A stretch of 57,711 bases of DNA from an uncultured Dehalococcoidales bacterium (GCA_905614375.1 CAJQSP010000017.1:1-57711); one strand, 5' to 3'; positions 31,232 to 40,587 are shown, counted from the first letter of the stretch. Notes: a model not told the origin generated them from the sequence alone. Numbers and translations: made by a program.

Positions 31232-32806
31232 ATGGTAAAGAAATCTTCGAAAACTAAGTTTGAATGTAGTGGTTGTGGGCGCACTACGCCCAAATGGGTT
31301 GGTAAGTGCTCGGAGTGTGGTGAGTGGAACACGGTTGTGGAGAAGGTTGTTCGTCCGGAGTCGGCACGGCAGGCACCGGGGATTATTGACCGGGTGAGTC
31401 GGGCGGCTGAGGCTTCTGAGATGAACGTTAGCGTTAGTGGCGTTAGCGCTAGTAGTACTCATGACTCGTCACTCGGCTCCGCGACACAACCTTCCCCTCT
31501 AGGTCTCACCCGGTCCGGGGGAGAGGATAGGTTTGCTGCTGTTGAGTTGAGTCGGATTTCCGCTGATGGTGTTGCTCATATGCCGACTGGGATTGACGAA
31601 TTGGATCGCGTTTTGGGCGGTGGATTCGTCGCTGGTTCGTCGGTTTTACTCGCGGGCGATCCGGGGATTGGGAAGTCGACCCTTCTATTACAGGCGGCTG
31701 AGGCGATTGCGGAGTCGGGCAAGACGGTTCTTTACGCAACGGGTGAAGAGGCATTGGAGCAAATTCGGATTCGTGCGTCGCGGTTGGGTGTGACGGGCGA
31801 TCGGGTATTCATGGTCGGCACGGGCGATGCTTTGACGATCGTCGATCATATTGCCAATTTGAAACCTGCGGTGACGATCGTCGATTCGATTCAAACTGCG
31901 ACCCATCCTGATTTGGATTCGCCGGCTGGGACTGTTTCGCAGATTCGGGAGTGTGCGGCATTTTTGGGCGAGGTTGCTCGGGCTAGTCATACGGCATTGG
32001 TTCTGAGCGGTCACGTGACTAAGGATGGGAATATTGCGGGTCCGAGGGTGTTGGAGCACCAGGTGGATGCTGTGTTGCAGATGAGCGGCGATAAGGTGGG
32101 GATGCTGCGGATGTTGCACGGGGTGAAGAATCGATTTGGCCCTACGGATGAGATTGGTGTATTTGAGATGCGGGAGGAGGGTTTGGCCGGAATTTCTGAC
32201 CCTTCTCATGTGTTTATTCAACAGCGTGCGGCTGGATCGGGTCCTGTTTCGGGTTCATGCGTGGCGTTGGTAGTTGAGGGGACGCGGTCGTTGGCGGTTG
32301 AGGTTCAGGCTTTGGCTACTGCTTCTTCATTGGCTTCGCCTAGACGGGTTGCGAACGGTGTTGAGATGTCGAGGGTGCACATGATTACGGCGGTGCTGGC
32401 GAAGCATATGCGGTTGCCGGTTTCGAATCATGATTTGGTGATTAGTGTTACGGGTGGTTTGGATATTAGTGAGCCGGCGGCGGATTTGGCGATTGCTTTG
32501 GCGGTTGCGAGTTCGATGATGGATAGGCCGGTCGATGAGGCGGTTGCTGTGGCGGGTGAGATTGGTCTTTCGGGTGAGTTGCGTTCGGTTCCGAGGGCGG
32601 ATCGTAGGGTGGCGGAGGCTGCTCGTTTGGGCTTTGCTTCGTGCATGATTCCGGATGCCGCGGGCGATGCTGGGAAGGTGGGTTCGTTGAAGGTTGTTCG
32701 ACCTGCGAACATCGCTGAGGCTGTAAGATTCGCTTTGAAGCCGGCTGATGGTGCGGCTGGCGCGGAATCTGGCGCTTCTGGTTCTCGGATTCATTCTTCT
32801 ATGTAA
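31232..32806 (+). CDS. radA: DNA repair protein RadA
   Basis: Hexameric branch-migration helicase of recombination and repair. The 524 residues exceed the usual 450-460. A C4 zinc finger is intact (Cys12, Cys15, Cys26, Cys29). Walker A is GDPGIGKST (142-150), the KNRFG motif is present, and a Lon-like C-terminal domain follows (SGELRSV, EAARLGF). The linker between zinc finger and ATPase is lengthened by about 30 residues coded by a copy of the dispersed genomic repeat (about residues 67-99), rich in Ser, Gly and Thr. The frame is open across the insertion. Confidence 0.96.
   Translation: MVKKSSKTKFECSGCGRTTPKWVGKCSECGEWNTVVEKVVRPESARQAPGIIDRVSRAAEASEMNVSVSGVSASSTHDSSLGSATQPSPLGLTRSGGEDRFAAVELSRISADGVAHMPTGIDELDRVLGGGFVAGSSVLLAGDPGIGKSTLLLQAAEAIAESGKTVLYATGEEALEQIRIRASRLGVTGDRVFMVGTGDALTIVDHIANLKPAVTIVDSIQTATHPDLDSPAGTVSQIRECAAFLGEVARASHTALVLSGHVTKDGNIAGPRVLEHQVDAVLQMSGDKVGMLRMLHGVKNRFGPTDEIGVFEMREEGLAGISDPSHVFIQQRAAGSGPVSGSCVALVVEGTRSLAVEVQALATASSLASPRRVANGVEMSRVHMITAVLAKHMRLPVSNHDLVISVTGGLDISEPAADLAIALAVASSMMDRPVDEAVAVAGEIGLSGELRSVPRADRRVAEAARLGFASCMIPDAAGDAGKVGSLKVVRPANIAEAVRFALKPADGAAGAESGASGSRIHSSM
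31430..31527 (+). repeat. Dispersed repeat copy inside the radA coding frame
   Basis: Within radA the DNA reads GCGTTAGCGCTAGTAG, CTCATGACTCG, ACTCGGCTCCGCG, CCCTCTAGGTCTC and CCGGTCCGGGGGAG, in the same order as the elements of intergenic copies at 41387-41514. It is in frame and contains no stop codon. Divergence shows it is not a very recent arrival. Confidence 0.65.
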
Positions 32807-32870
32807 GGGCTTAGTTGATCGCTGTTGATGCTCGCGTGGGTGTGCAGATACTTCGTACTAGTTCGAGATC

Positions 32871-33005
32871 GTTAGTCGCGTTAGTCATCGGACGACTCGG
32901 CTCAGATTAACTCCACTGATCCGGGGGAGGACTGGTTGCAGGCTTCGTTGAGTTGGCAGGTAGGTCGGTTGCGAGATTGACCCTGAAATGAATTCAGGGT
33001 GACAG
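32871..33005 (+). repeat. Dispersed repeat copy plus short second-family repeat
   Basis: GTTAGTCGCGTTAGTCATC and GGACGACTCGGCTCAG at about 32871-32905, followed by a CTGATCCGGGGGAGG end. A second-family copy at 32976-33005 has the clearest palindrome, GACCCTGAAATGAATTCAGG then GTGACA, about 36 bases before larE. Confidence 0.7.
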
Positions 33006-33040
33006 TGGGCTCAGTGGGTTAGTGAGTAAGTTATTTCAAT

Positions 33041-33892
33041 ATGGTTGAGTTGAAGAGACCCGAAATAGAATTTGCTTTGGAAGAGAAAGACGCCAAGTTG
33101 CGGTCGTTGATCGCGGCCTATGGTGCTGTGATCGTAGCGTATTCGGGCGGAGTAGATTCGACGTTTCTTGCTGCGGTTGCGCACGAGATTTTGGGAAAAA
33201 ACGCTTTGGCGGTGACTTCTCGATCACCGAGTGTTGCTCCTGAGGAGCTGAAGTCTGCTTCGGCGTTGGCGTACGGACGCGGTTGGCGGCATTTGATTGT
33301 CGATACCGATGAGATGAACGATCCACGGTATTTGGCGAACGATGGGCGTCGGTGTTTCTTCTGTAAGACCGAGCTTTACACGCATTTGGACAAAGTGGCT
33401 GGTGACGAGAGTATTGGGCTTGTTGCTAACGGCGCGAATACCGATGATCTTGGCGATTACCGCCCAGGTATGGAGGCGGCCAAGAATTTCGAGGTTGTGT
33501 CTCCTTTGGTAGAGGCGAGGATGAATAAGCAGGACATTCGGGATCTTTCCAAACGGATGGATTTGCTGACTTGGGATAAGCCTGCGCAGCCGTGTTTATC
33601 GTCGAGGATTCCGTATGGAACGAAGGTTTCGGTTGATGCGCTTGGGAAGATTGGTAAGGCCGAGAAGGGCTTGCGGGACTTAGGGTTCAGTGTGGTTCGG
33701 GTTCGTCATTATGGTGATGTTGGCCGGGTTGAGATTCCTGTGGAAGATTTTGTTCGATTTGAAGTGGTTCGAGTTGAGGCTGAGGCTGTTGTTGTTGGCG
33801 CTGGGTATGCGTCTATGGAGCTGGAGCCTAAGGGTTTTAGGTCGGGTGGGCTAAATGCTGCGCTTGGTGATTTAAGTTCTCGGACGAAGTAG
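33041..33892 (+). CDS. larE: ATP-dependent sacrificial sulfur transferase LarE
   Basis: LarE converts carboxylates of the nickel-pincer cofactor precursor to thiocarboxylates by giving up sulfur from its own cysteine. The 283 residues have the PP-loop AYSGGVDST (33-41) and the conserved PCLSSRIPYG with Cys185, the expected sacrificial residue. CFFC at 105-108 is a further Cys pair. larC follows 650 bases later on the same strand, supporting the pathway. larB and larA are not in the window. Confidence 0.92.
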   Translation: MVELKRPEIEFALEEKDAKLRSLIAAYGAVIVAYSGGVDSTFLAAVAHEILGKNALAVTSRSPSVAPEELKSASALAYGRGWRHLIVDTDEMNDPRYLANDGRRCFFCKTELYTHLDKVAGDESIGLVANGANTDDLGDYRPGMEAAKNFEVVSPLVEARMNKQDIRDLSKRMDLLTWDKPAQPCLSSRIPYGTKVSVDALGKIGKAEKGLRDLGFSVVRVRHYGDVGRVEIPVEDFVRFEVVRVEAEAVVVGAGYASMELEPKGFRSGGLNAALGDLSSRTK

Positions 33893-34225
33893 TAGTACTT
33901 GTGGGGTGCGTGGAGCGTCGAACAGCATCGGTAGATTGGGGATGTTGTTAAGTTGCCTTGTAGCGAAGCGTTCTTTTTTGACACGTATCGAGCGCCACAA
34001 TTTCGTCGGTATGACCAAATTGGTTCTTCACGAGTTGAAAACATAGAGTTGGACGCTCGGTAGTTGCCGGCTTCGTAGCGGAGTTTCACTACCCCTTCCC
34101 CGATCACTCGGCTTTGCTCGGGACGTGTGACTGGAATGTTGGCTAGATTGAGAGATTGTTGGTAGTTGGTCGTTTGACCCTAAAAATAAATACAGGGTGA
34201 CATATGGGGGTCGCAGGCTGCAATC
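33893..34225. other. Gene-free spacer with partial repeats
   Basis: No gene is supported between larE and the next clear repeat. It holds a partial element at about 34090-34122 (CCCCTTCCCCGATCACTCGG) and a second-family copy at 34173-34202 (TTTGACCCTAAAAATAAATA then CAGGGTGACA). Confidence 0.5.
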
Positions 34226-34523
34226 TCGTTAGTCGCGTTCGTCATCGGATGACTCAATCACGCGTCGCAATTATCCTACCCTAGCCCTTCCGTCTGGAAG
34301 GGGATATTTGAGACAACGATCGCTACTTGCAGTATTGTTCATCCTCGCAATGTCGGTCTAGGGGTTGTAGGGTTCTCCCTCACATATCGTTATGGTGTAG
34401 GCGTGCATTCGCACTTGGTAGAGCGTGGTAATCTCGTTAGTCGAGATCGTTACTTTTAGCTATTTTGTAGCTCGGCTCAGCCTTATAATTCTCCTACCCT
34501 CGCCCTTCCGTCTGGAAGGGGAA
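34226..34523 (+). repeat. Two dispersed repeat copies before larC
   Basis: The first (34226-34305) is close to the family consensus: GTTAGTCGCG, the hairpin GTCATCGGATGAC, CGCGTCGCAATTATC and the second hairpin CCCTTCCGTCTGGAAGGGG. The second (34431-34523) has an expanded core but the same second hairpin, and ends 21 bases before the larC start, within its 5' leader. The 120 bases between them hold no gene. Confidence 0.85.
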
Positions 34524-34543
34524 CCGAAAAGGTTTCGCCTAAG

Positions 34544-35764
34544 TTGTCTGATTTAACTGCTTACATTGACATGATTGGTGGCGCTAGTGGCGACATGCTG
34601 CTGGGCGCTATGGTGGCGGTGGGTCTGGATTTGGACGAGCTACAGGTTGAGCTCGACAAGTTGCCGGATCGTGGGTATCGGCTTGAGAAGACGCTGGTGA
34701 GCCGTGGCGGTTTACAGGCGATTCTGGTTGAAGTGGTGTTGGACGATGATGGTGAGCGGAAGCGCACGTGGGACGATTTTTATTCTTCGATTGCGAATTC
34801 CACGTTAAAAGATTCCGATAAGCGGTCAATCAAGCGAATTTTCGATGTTTTGGCTGTTGCTGAGGCTACTGCGCACGGTGGTGAGGCTGGATCGACGCAT
34901 TTGCACGAGCTGGGTACGATCGATACGTTGGTGGATATTTCTTCGACGGTTATCGGGATGCAGTTGCTGGGTGTGAGCAAGATTCACGCTTCAGCGTTCC
35001 CCACTGGAACTGGCTCTTCGGGCAGTAGTCATGGTGCTATGGGGGCGACTTCGATTGCTACGGCTGCGATCTATAAAGCGTCGGCTGTGCCTGTGCGTGC
35101 GGGCGGACGGCAGCCGGTTGGTGAGGCTGTCACCCCGACGGGTGCTGCGATTGTTTCTACTCTGGCGGAGTTTATGCCGGTTGAGTTCAATGCTGATCGT
35201 ATTGGGTATGGTGCGGGTCAGCGTGATCCAGTGGGTTTTTCTAATGTAGTTGGGTTGTGGCTTGGTGAGAGTCGTTCACGATGGGGTCGTGGTGGATCCG
35301 GTCGGCGACGTCCGGAGATAATGGAGCTTGAGACGAATATTGATGATTCTCCGGGTGAGGTTTTGGGCTATGTGCATGAACAGCTGATGGAGATGGGCTG
35401 TTTAGATGTTTGGTTTACGCCGATTCATATGAAGAAGAACCGACCGGCAACGATGCTTTCGGTTTTGGTGGGTCGGGATTTGGTTGATGCTGCTGCTGAA
35501 TTGATCATTAAGGAGACATCGACGCTGGGTGTGCGTCGTAGGTCGGTGCGTCGGTACGAGGCTGAGCGTCAGATTGTGAATGTGGATACTTCGTTGGGTA
35601 AGGTGCCGGTGAAGTTGAAGCGTATTGGCGACACGATCGCGCAGGCGGCTCCGGAGTACGAGGTTTGTAGGGAGATTGCTCGCGAGACGGGATTGCCTTT
35701 GGCGGAGGTGATGCGGATCGTGGTGAATGAGGCGACGATGCGCGGCTCGCCGTGGAGCGGGTAG
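34544..35764 (+). CDS. larC: Nickel-pincer cofactor biosynthesis protein LarC
   Basis: LarC inserts nickel into the pyridinium bisthiocarboxylate nucleotide using CTP. The 406 residues carry the N-terminal GGASGDMLLGA, HLHELGTIDTLVDI, GEAVTPTGAAI and the C-terminal LETNIDDSPGE with HMKKNRP. Some lactobacilli need a programmed frameshift to join LarC1 and LarC2; here one open frame codes both parts. Start is TTG at 34544, with a weak AAAGG upstream. Pairs with larE. Confidence 0.92.
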   Translation: MSDLTAYIDMIGGASGDMLLGAMVAVGLDLDELQVELDKLPDRGYRLEKTLVSRGGLQAILVEVVLDDDGERKRTWDDFYSSIANSTLKDSDKRSIKRIFDVLAVAEATAHGGEAGSTHLHELGTIDTLVDISSTVIGMQLLGVSKIHASAFPTGTGSSGSSHGAMGATSIATAAIYKASAVPVRAGGRQPVGEAVTPTGAAIVSTLAEFMPVEFNADRIGYGAGQRDPVGFSNVVGLWLGESRSRWGRGGSGRRRPEIMELETNIDDSPGEVLGYVHEQLMEMGCLDVWFTPIHMKKNRPATMLSVLVGRDLVDAAAELIIKETSTLGVRRRSVRRYEAERQIVNVDTSLGKVPVKLKRIGDTIAQAAPEYEVCREIARETGLPLAEVMRIVVNEATMRGSPWSG

Positions 35765-36297
35765 GTGATGGATTTCCTCTCGGCATTTGCTGGTTACTGG
35801 TGAGATTTGGTGCGTTAAATCGGTGTGATTGGTTTTGATTAAGTTGAAGTCGGTTGTTTGGGCGAGGGTGTGATTTAGGTTTGATAGGAATCGAGATCGG
35901 CAGTCGGTTGCGATGCGACTGGCTTGTGAAATGGAGTCTTTCGGAAGTCTGAGATATGAAATCTTCACTTAGCTCGTTTTCTTGTTGACGCTTTCCACAC
36001 TTTTGAAATTCCTCGCCCTGAAAAGGAAATGATTGGGCTGACTACACTTGCGGTCAGGTGCCATCTGAACCGACGCCCCCTGCGCCATAAAAGTGTTTCG
36101 AGCGCTACATCTCCAATTAGTGGATTGGAGAATTTTAGGGTTTTAGGGTTATTGATCGCTGTTCTCTCAATTACAGCGGGAACTGCAACCGTTACCGATA
36201 ACGGCGACCAGAGCCTGACTTAAGCGCGTTGCGATATCTATTGACCTGTTCGGGGATTGGTGGCTACTGTTAATAACGGTTGTTTTCAACTTTCGGA
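35765..36297. other. Gene-free region before the tRNA-tuf cluster
   Basis: About 530 bases without a recognised gene. A 64-codon plus frame at 36029-36223 has a hydrophobic stretch but resembles nothing known and is probably chance. A TTTTCTTGTTGACGCTT sequence near 35970 could be a -35 region, but no good -10 was identified. Confidence 0.4.
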
Positions 36298-36373
36298 GCC
36301 CTTGTGGCGCAGTGGCTAGCGCAACTGATTTGTAATCAGTAGGTCGTGGGTTCGAATCCCTCCAAGGGCTCCA
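36298..36373 (+). tRNA. tRNA-Thr (anticodon TGT)
   Basis: 76 bases; acceptor GCCCTTG/CAAGGGC, discriminator T, encoded CCA, loop TTTGTAA giving TGT. One T-T mismatch is present in the T-stem. First of three tRNAs leading into tuf. Confidence 0.95.
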
Positions 36374-36483
36374 TTTTTTTGGATCGTAACTGGTTCGCAA
36401 TTTCTGGGTGTTAAAAAAACCTTACGAATATCGTTGCCACGCGTAGTGAATTTCGCTTTTGCTGTGGTAAAGTTTTTGTTTGG

Positions 36484-36569
36484 GCAGGGATTGGGGAGTG
36501 GTTAAACCCAGCAGACTGTAAATCTGCCGCTTGACGGCTTCGTAGGTTCGAATCCTACTCCCTGCACCA
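36484..36569 (+). tRNA. tRNA-Tyr (anticodon GTA)
   Basis: 86-base class II tRNA; acceptor GCAGGGA/TCCCTGC, long variable arm, loop CTGTAAA giving GTA, encoded CCA. Confidence 0.96.
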
Positions 36570-36623
36570 GACTTACAGTTTGGGTTAGTTTCGGGAGCAC
36601 TCCCCTTTATGGGGCTACCTCGG

Positions 36624-36698
36624 GCCCACATAGCTCAGTGGTAGAGCGCATTCTTGGTAAGAATGAGGTCCCGAGTTCAATCCTCGGTGTGGGCTCCA
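36624..36698 (+). tRNA. tRNA-Thr (anticodon GGT)
   Basis: 75 bases; acceptor GCCCACA/TGTGGGC, loop TTGGTAA giving GGT, encoded CCA. It is the last tRNA, 84 bases before tuf, the same position as thrT before tufB in Escherichia coli. Confidence 0.96.
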
Positions 36699-36782
36699 AG
36701 CTAAGCACCAATTAATATAAGCGCCTGATTTAAAAGCGCATGGGTAGGAGACCTCCGGTAATAGGAGGCGTAGAGAGAAATA

Positions 36783-37982
36783 ATGGCAAAGCAAGTATTT
36801 GACCGAAGTAAGCCTCACGTAAACGTGGGGACGATCGGACACGTTGACCACGGTAAGACAACGCTTACTAGTGCCATCACCAACGTGCTCGCTCAGACTC
36901 AGACTAACGTTACGGCGAAAGCATTTGACGAGATCGACAACGCTCCTGAGGAGCGCGAACGCGGTGTGACCATTGCGACGACTCACACAGAGTACGAGAC
37001 AGATACCCGTCACTATGCTCATGTGGATTGCCCGGGTCACGCGGACTACATCAAGAACATGATTACCGGTGCTGCCCAGATGGACGGCGCTATTCTCGTG
37101 GTTTCGGCTGCCGACGGCCCTATGCCACAGACTTACGAACACATTCTGCTTGCTCGCCAAGTAAACGTTCCAAAGTTAGTTGTTGCTTTAAACAAGTCGG
37201 ATGTTGTTGATGATGAAGAGCTGCTTGAGCTTGTTGAGATGGAAGTTCGTGAGCTTCTTACTAAGAACGGTTTCCCTGGTGATGACCTTCCGGTTGTTCA
37301 GGTTTCTGCTCTTGAGGCTCTTGAGAACGCTGAAGACTCTGACAACAAGTGGGTCAAGTCGATTGGTGATTTGATGCAGGCTGTTGATGATTACATCGAC
37401 ATTCCTGAGCGTGCTACTGAGCTTCCTTTCCTCATGCCTGTTGAAGACGTGTTTGGGATCAAGGGTCGTGGCACGGTTGTAACTGGACGTGTTGAGCGTG
37501 GCATTGTAAAGACTGGCGACCAGATTGAGATTGTTGGTTTTGGTAAGACAGTTGCTACTACCGTTACTGGTGTAGAGATGTTCCATAAGACTCTTGAAGA
37601 GGGTCTGCCCGGTGATGCTGTTGGTTGTTTGATTAGAGGTATTGAGCGAGAAGATGTTTCTCGTGGTGCGGTTTTGGCTAAGCCAGGATCGATTACACCT
37701 TCGACGAAGGCCAAGGCTCAGGTTTATGTTTTGACTGCTGACGAGGGTGGGCGACACACGCCGTTCTTCCCTGGTTACCGACCTCAGTTCTACATCCGAA
37801 CTACTGACGTTACAGGTGCTATCAGCTTGGAAACCGGTGTGGAGATGGTTATGCCTGGCGACAACACCGTTATGGAAATTGAACTTGGTTACCCTGTTGC
37901 CCTTGAAGAGAACCTTCGATTCGCTATCCGTGAGGGTGGACGAACTGTTGGCTCGGGTGTGATCATTGAGGTTCTGGACTAG
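36783..37982 (+). CDS. tuf: Elongation factor Tu
   Basis: GTPase that brings aminoacyl-tRNA to the ribosome. The 399 residues show G1 GHVDHGKTT (19-27), G3 DCPGHADY, G4 NKSD, then domains 2 and 3 ending GRTVGSGV. The ATG follows GTAGAGAG. Part of a tRNA-tuf-rpmG-secE-nusG-rplK-rplA-rplJ-rplL series on one strand. Confidence 0.99.
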   Translation: MAKQVFDRSKPHVNVGTIGHVDHGKTTLTSAITNVLAQTQTNVTAKAFDEIDNAPEERERGVTIATTHTEYETDTRHYAHVDCPGHADYIKNMITGAAQMDGAILVVSAADGPMPQTYEHILLARQVNVPKLVVALNKSDVVDDEELLELVEMEVRELLTKNGFPGDDLPVVQVSALEALENAEDSDNKWVKSIGDLMQAVDDYIDIPERATELPFLMPVEDVFGIKGRGTVVTGRVERGIVKTGDQIEIVGFGKTVATTVTGVEMFHKTLEEGLPGDAVGCLIRGIEREDVSRGAVLAKPGSITPSTKAKAQVYVLTADEGGRHTPFFPGYRPQFYIRTTDVTGAISLETGVEMVMPGDNTVMEIELGYPVALEENLRFAIREGGRTVGSGVIIEVLD

Positions 37983-38147
37983 TTCCTGAAACTTATGGCT
38001 GGCGCCCGTTATGGCGCCGGGCGGACACGCAGCTTCCTTAGTTGCCCCCCTCCCGGTGTATGTAGCGGGCGTTAGCGCGACTTTCTGGGGTTGGTAATTT
38101 CCAGATGTATTAGGGTTTGAACCCAATAGGATTTGTAGAGCGTAACT

Positions 38148-38315
38148 ATGGCTAAGAAGAATGCGGTACGCACTTTGGTGGACATGCTTTGTACAGAGTG
38201 CAAGGCATACAACTACCACACTGAAAAGAACCGACGGAACACACCTGACCGGGTTGAGCTGAAGAAATTCTGCCCAGTTGAGCGCAAGGTGACGTTGTTT
38301 CGAGAGAAAAGGTAA
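38148..38315 (+). CDS. rpmG: 50S ribosomal protein L33
   Basis: 55-residue large-subunit protein starting [13 protein letters not shown]. The first zinc pair (Cys15, Cys18) and Cys42 are present, but the fourth ligand of the CPxC motif is Glu45 instead of Cys, so the zinc ribbon is incomplete. Position between tuf and secE is standard. Confidence 0.95.
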   Translation: MAKKNAVRTLVDMLCTECKAYNYHTEKNRRNTPDRVELKKFCPVERKVTLFREKR

Positions 38316-38324
38316 GGAATCGAG

Positions 38325-38564
38325 TTGGCACGAACACCAGCACGTAGTACATCGGGTCCCGGCGTTTCGGGCGCTGGAGGATTTTCAATCTTCCGGTTCT
38401 TTGGTGAGGTCTTTTCGGAGCTCCGAAAAGTTTCGTGGCCTTCGCGGCAGGAGGCTACACGCCTTACTGTGATGGTGATCATGTTGTCGGCTGTGATTGG
38501 GTTATTCCTCGGTTTGGTCGATATGGCATTTGCTCGACTTATTTCCGCGATTTCGGGAACATAG
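38325..38564 (+). CDS. secE: Preprotein translocase subunit SecE
   Basis: 79-residue single-span subunit of the SecYEG channel. Seen: the amphipathic FFGEVFSELRKVSWPSRQE segment, then one membrane helix (about 47-70). Start is TTG at 38325, with a GGTAAGGA motif upstream overlapping the rpmG stop. It is followed at two bases by nusG. Confidence 0.94.
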   Translation: MARTPARSTSGPGVSGAGGFSIFRFFGEVFSELRKVSWPSRQEATRLTVMVIMLSAVIGLFLGLVDMAFARLISAISGT

Positions 38565-38566
38565 TT

Positions 38567-39139
38567 ATGACTTCTTACAGCGACATAGCCGGGAGTACTT
38601 CTGCTCGCTGGTACATTGTTCACACTTACTCTGGTCAGGAAGACCGCGTTCAGAAGAATCTGGAACAGCGGATTAACACGATGGATGTGAAGGATAAGAT
38701 CCTGAACGTTGTGGTTCCTACCGAAGAAGAGGTGGAGATCAAAGAGGGTCAGCGTAAGACTGTTCAGAAGAAGATGTACGCGGGTTACCTTATTGTTCAG
38801 ATGATGATGGATGAGGAATCGTGGTACGTGGTTCGGAACACTCCTGGTGTTACTGGATTTATTTCTGCTGAGGATGAGCGCGAGAAGCGCCCTAAGCCAG
38901 TTCCTTTGGAAGATGCAGAAGTGGATCGGATTATGAGTCGTATGACTTCGGATGCTCCGCGTGTTCGCGTTGGCTACGAGCAGGGCGAGTCGGTTCGGAT
39001 CAAGGATGGTCCTTTCGCTGACTTTATGGGCACTGTTGATGAGGTGCTTGAGGATCGCGGAAAGATTCGCGTTCATGTTTCGTTCTTCGGGCGTGAGACG
39101 CCGGTTGAACTGGACTTCTTACAGATAGAGAAATCGTAG
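38567..39139 (+). CDS. nusG: Transcription termination/antitermination protein NusG
   Basis: 190 residues. The N-terminal NGN domain starts at RWYIVHTYSGQED and contains a GYLIVQM strand; the KOW domain is VRIKDGPFADFMG near 140-152. The ATG at 38567 gives the family length. Upstream in-frame codons lie within secE and are excluded. Confidence 0.97.
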   Translation: MTSYSDIAGSTSARWYIVHTYSGQEDRVQKNLEQRINTMDVKDKILNVVVPTEEEVEIKEGQRKTVQKKMYAGYLIVQMMMDEESWYVVRNTPGVTGFISAEDEREKRPKPVPLEDAEVDRIMSRMTSDAPRVRVGYEQGESVRIKDGPFADFMGTVDEVLEDRGKIRVHVSFFGRETPVELDFLQIEKS

Positions 39140-39204
39140 TTATTTAGTAATCGATCCCTGCCTTTTTTTATTGTTGGTGGGGTTAGTAATGAAGGAACGT
39201 TTCG

Positions 39205-39630
39205 TTGGCTAAGAAAGTAACAGCCATGATCAAGTTGCAATTGCCTGCTGGTGGTGCCACTCCGGCTCCTCCTGTTGGTCCTGCTCTTGGTCAGCACGGT
39301 GTGAACATCATGCAGTTCGTTAAGGAATACAACGAACGTTCTGCTTCGCTCGCGGGAAACATTGTTCCTGTTGAGTTGACTGTTTATGCAGACCGATCGT
39401 TTTCGATCGAGCTGAAGACTCCGCCTGCTTCGGACATGATTAAGAAGGCTGCTGGTATTGCTAGCGGTTCTGGGACGGTTGGTATTTCGACTGCTGGCAA
39501 AATTTCTAAGGCTAAGATCCGAGAGATTGCTACGGTGAAGATGCCTGACTTGAACACTAATGATGTTGATGCGGCGATGAAAATTATTGAAGGTAGCGCC
39601 CGAAGCATGGGTGTGGAAGTTACTGGCTAG
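39205..39630 (+). CDS. rplK: 50S ribosomal protein L11
   Basis: 141 residues, normal length. Seen: [20 protein letters not shown] (10-29 region), [12 protein letters not shown], then the rRNA-binding C-terminal domain. The start is TTG at 39205 with GGAACG upstream. L11 and L1 are usually co-transcribed. Confidence 0.97.
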   Translation: MAKKVTAMIKLQLPAGGATPAPPVGPALGQHGVNIMQFVKEYNERSASLAGNIVPVELTVYADRSFSIELKTPPASDMIKKAAGIASGSGTVGISTAGKISKAKIREIATVKMPDLNTNDVDAAMKIIEGSARSMGVEVTG

Positions 39631-39724
39631 TTCGAGTTTCGAACTGGAAGGACTTTTAATTTGTCGACCCGGGCGCAATTACCCCGTTTAGGGGGAGCCA
39701 GGATTACCGGCGGGAGATAGAGAT

Positions 39725-40435
39725 ATGGCTAAGCACGGAAAACGTTATAACGATGCTGCGAAGGCGGCGGGTTTGGAGGATCACACTCCAGAATCTGCGG
39801 TTGCTCTTGCAAAAGAGTTTTCCAAGGTGAAGTTCTCTGAGGCTGTTGAACTGCACGTTTCGACGAGCGCTGATCCTCGGCATTCGGATCAGCAGATTCG
39901 AGAGATTGCTGAGCTTCCTCACGGTACTGGTAAAAATGTTCGTGTTTTCGTATTTGCTCAGGGTGATGCGGCTCGGGCTGCGGCTGATGCGGGTGCGGAG
40001 TTTATTGCGGATGATGAGTTGATTAAGAAGATTGAGGGTGGCTGGAGCGATTTTGATGTCGCTATTGCTACTCCTGACCAGATGGGTAAGATCGGTAAAC
40101 TCGGTCGGTACCTTGGCCGTAAGGGTTTGATGCCTAATCCTCGTACGAACACTGTTGTTCAGCCTGACAGGGTTGGGGCGGCTGTTGATAGTGCGAAGAA
40201 GGGTCGAGCTGAGATTAAGTTGGATCGTGGTGCGAACATACATGTTCGTATCGGTACGGTTGGTTTCGACGATAATCAGATTTTGGATAACCTGTCGAGT
40301 GTTTACTCGACGATTCTTCAGGCTAAGCCTGAAGGTGTGAAGGGTCCGCTGATTAAGAAAGTGACTCTTTGCACGACGATGGGTCCGAGTTTCCACTTGG
40401 ATCAGTCGGCTCTTGAGGCGCTTACGCAGGCGTAG
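39725..40435 (+). CDS. rplA: 50S ribosomal protein L1
   Basis: 236 residues. Seen: MAKHGKRY start, VELHVST, PHGTGKNVRVFVFA, GRYLGRKGLMPNP and GPLIKKVTLCTTMGP. The ATG has GGGAG upstream. The 90-base rplK-rplA gap includes CCCCGTTTAGGGGG, a possible L1-responsive hairpin. The stop codon is directly followed by a dispersed repeat. Confidence 0.97.
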   Translation: MAKHGKRYNDAAKAAGLEDHTPESAVALAKEFSKVKFSEAVELHVSTSADPRHSDQQIREIAELPHGTGKNVRVFVFAQGDAARAAADAGAEFIADDELIKKIEGGWSDFDVAIATPDQMGKIGKLGRYLGRKGLMPNPRTNTVVQPDRVGAAVDSAKKGRAEIKLDRGANIHVRIGTVGFDDNQILDNLSSVYSTILQAKPEGVKGPLIKKVTLCTTMGPSFHLDQSALEALTQA

Positions 40436-40587
40436 CGTTAGTCGCTGTCGTCATCGGATGACTCGGCTACGCGTCGCAAGTCTCCTAAAATATTCATAGT
40501 GAGGATCCTGTTTGTCTTTGCCTCCGGGCGTCGTCGGACGATTTTGTCGCGTATCACAATCTCCCGACCCTCTAACTCCCTTCGGTG
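40435..40587 (+). repeat. Two dispersed repeat copies after rplA
   Basis: The first (40435-40489) has GCGTTAGTCGCTGTC, GTCATCGGATGAC and CTCGGCTACGCGTCGCAAG. The second (40521-40587) is of the shorter type with GGGCGTCGTCGGACGA and lacks the GTTAGTCGCG arm. They separate rplA from the rplJ promoter. Confidence 0.8.

Noticed and set aside
34544..35764. Programmed frameshift in larC
   Set aside because: The known lactobacillar frameshift was looked for, but a single frame covers both LarC parts here.
36167..37160. Minus-strand reading frames across the tRNA genes (with WRDSNPRP- and GLNSGP-type peptides)
   Set aside because: These are the well-known spurious peptides from antisense tRNA sequence; the tRNAs fold perfectly on the plus strand. 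The same holds for frames over the tRNA-Ser genes at 6282-6674.
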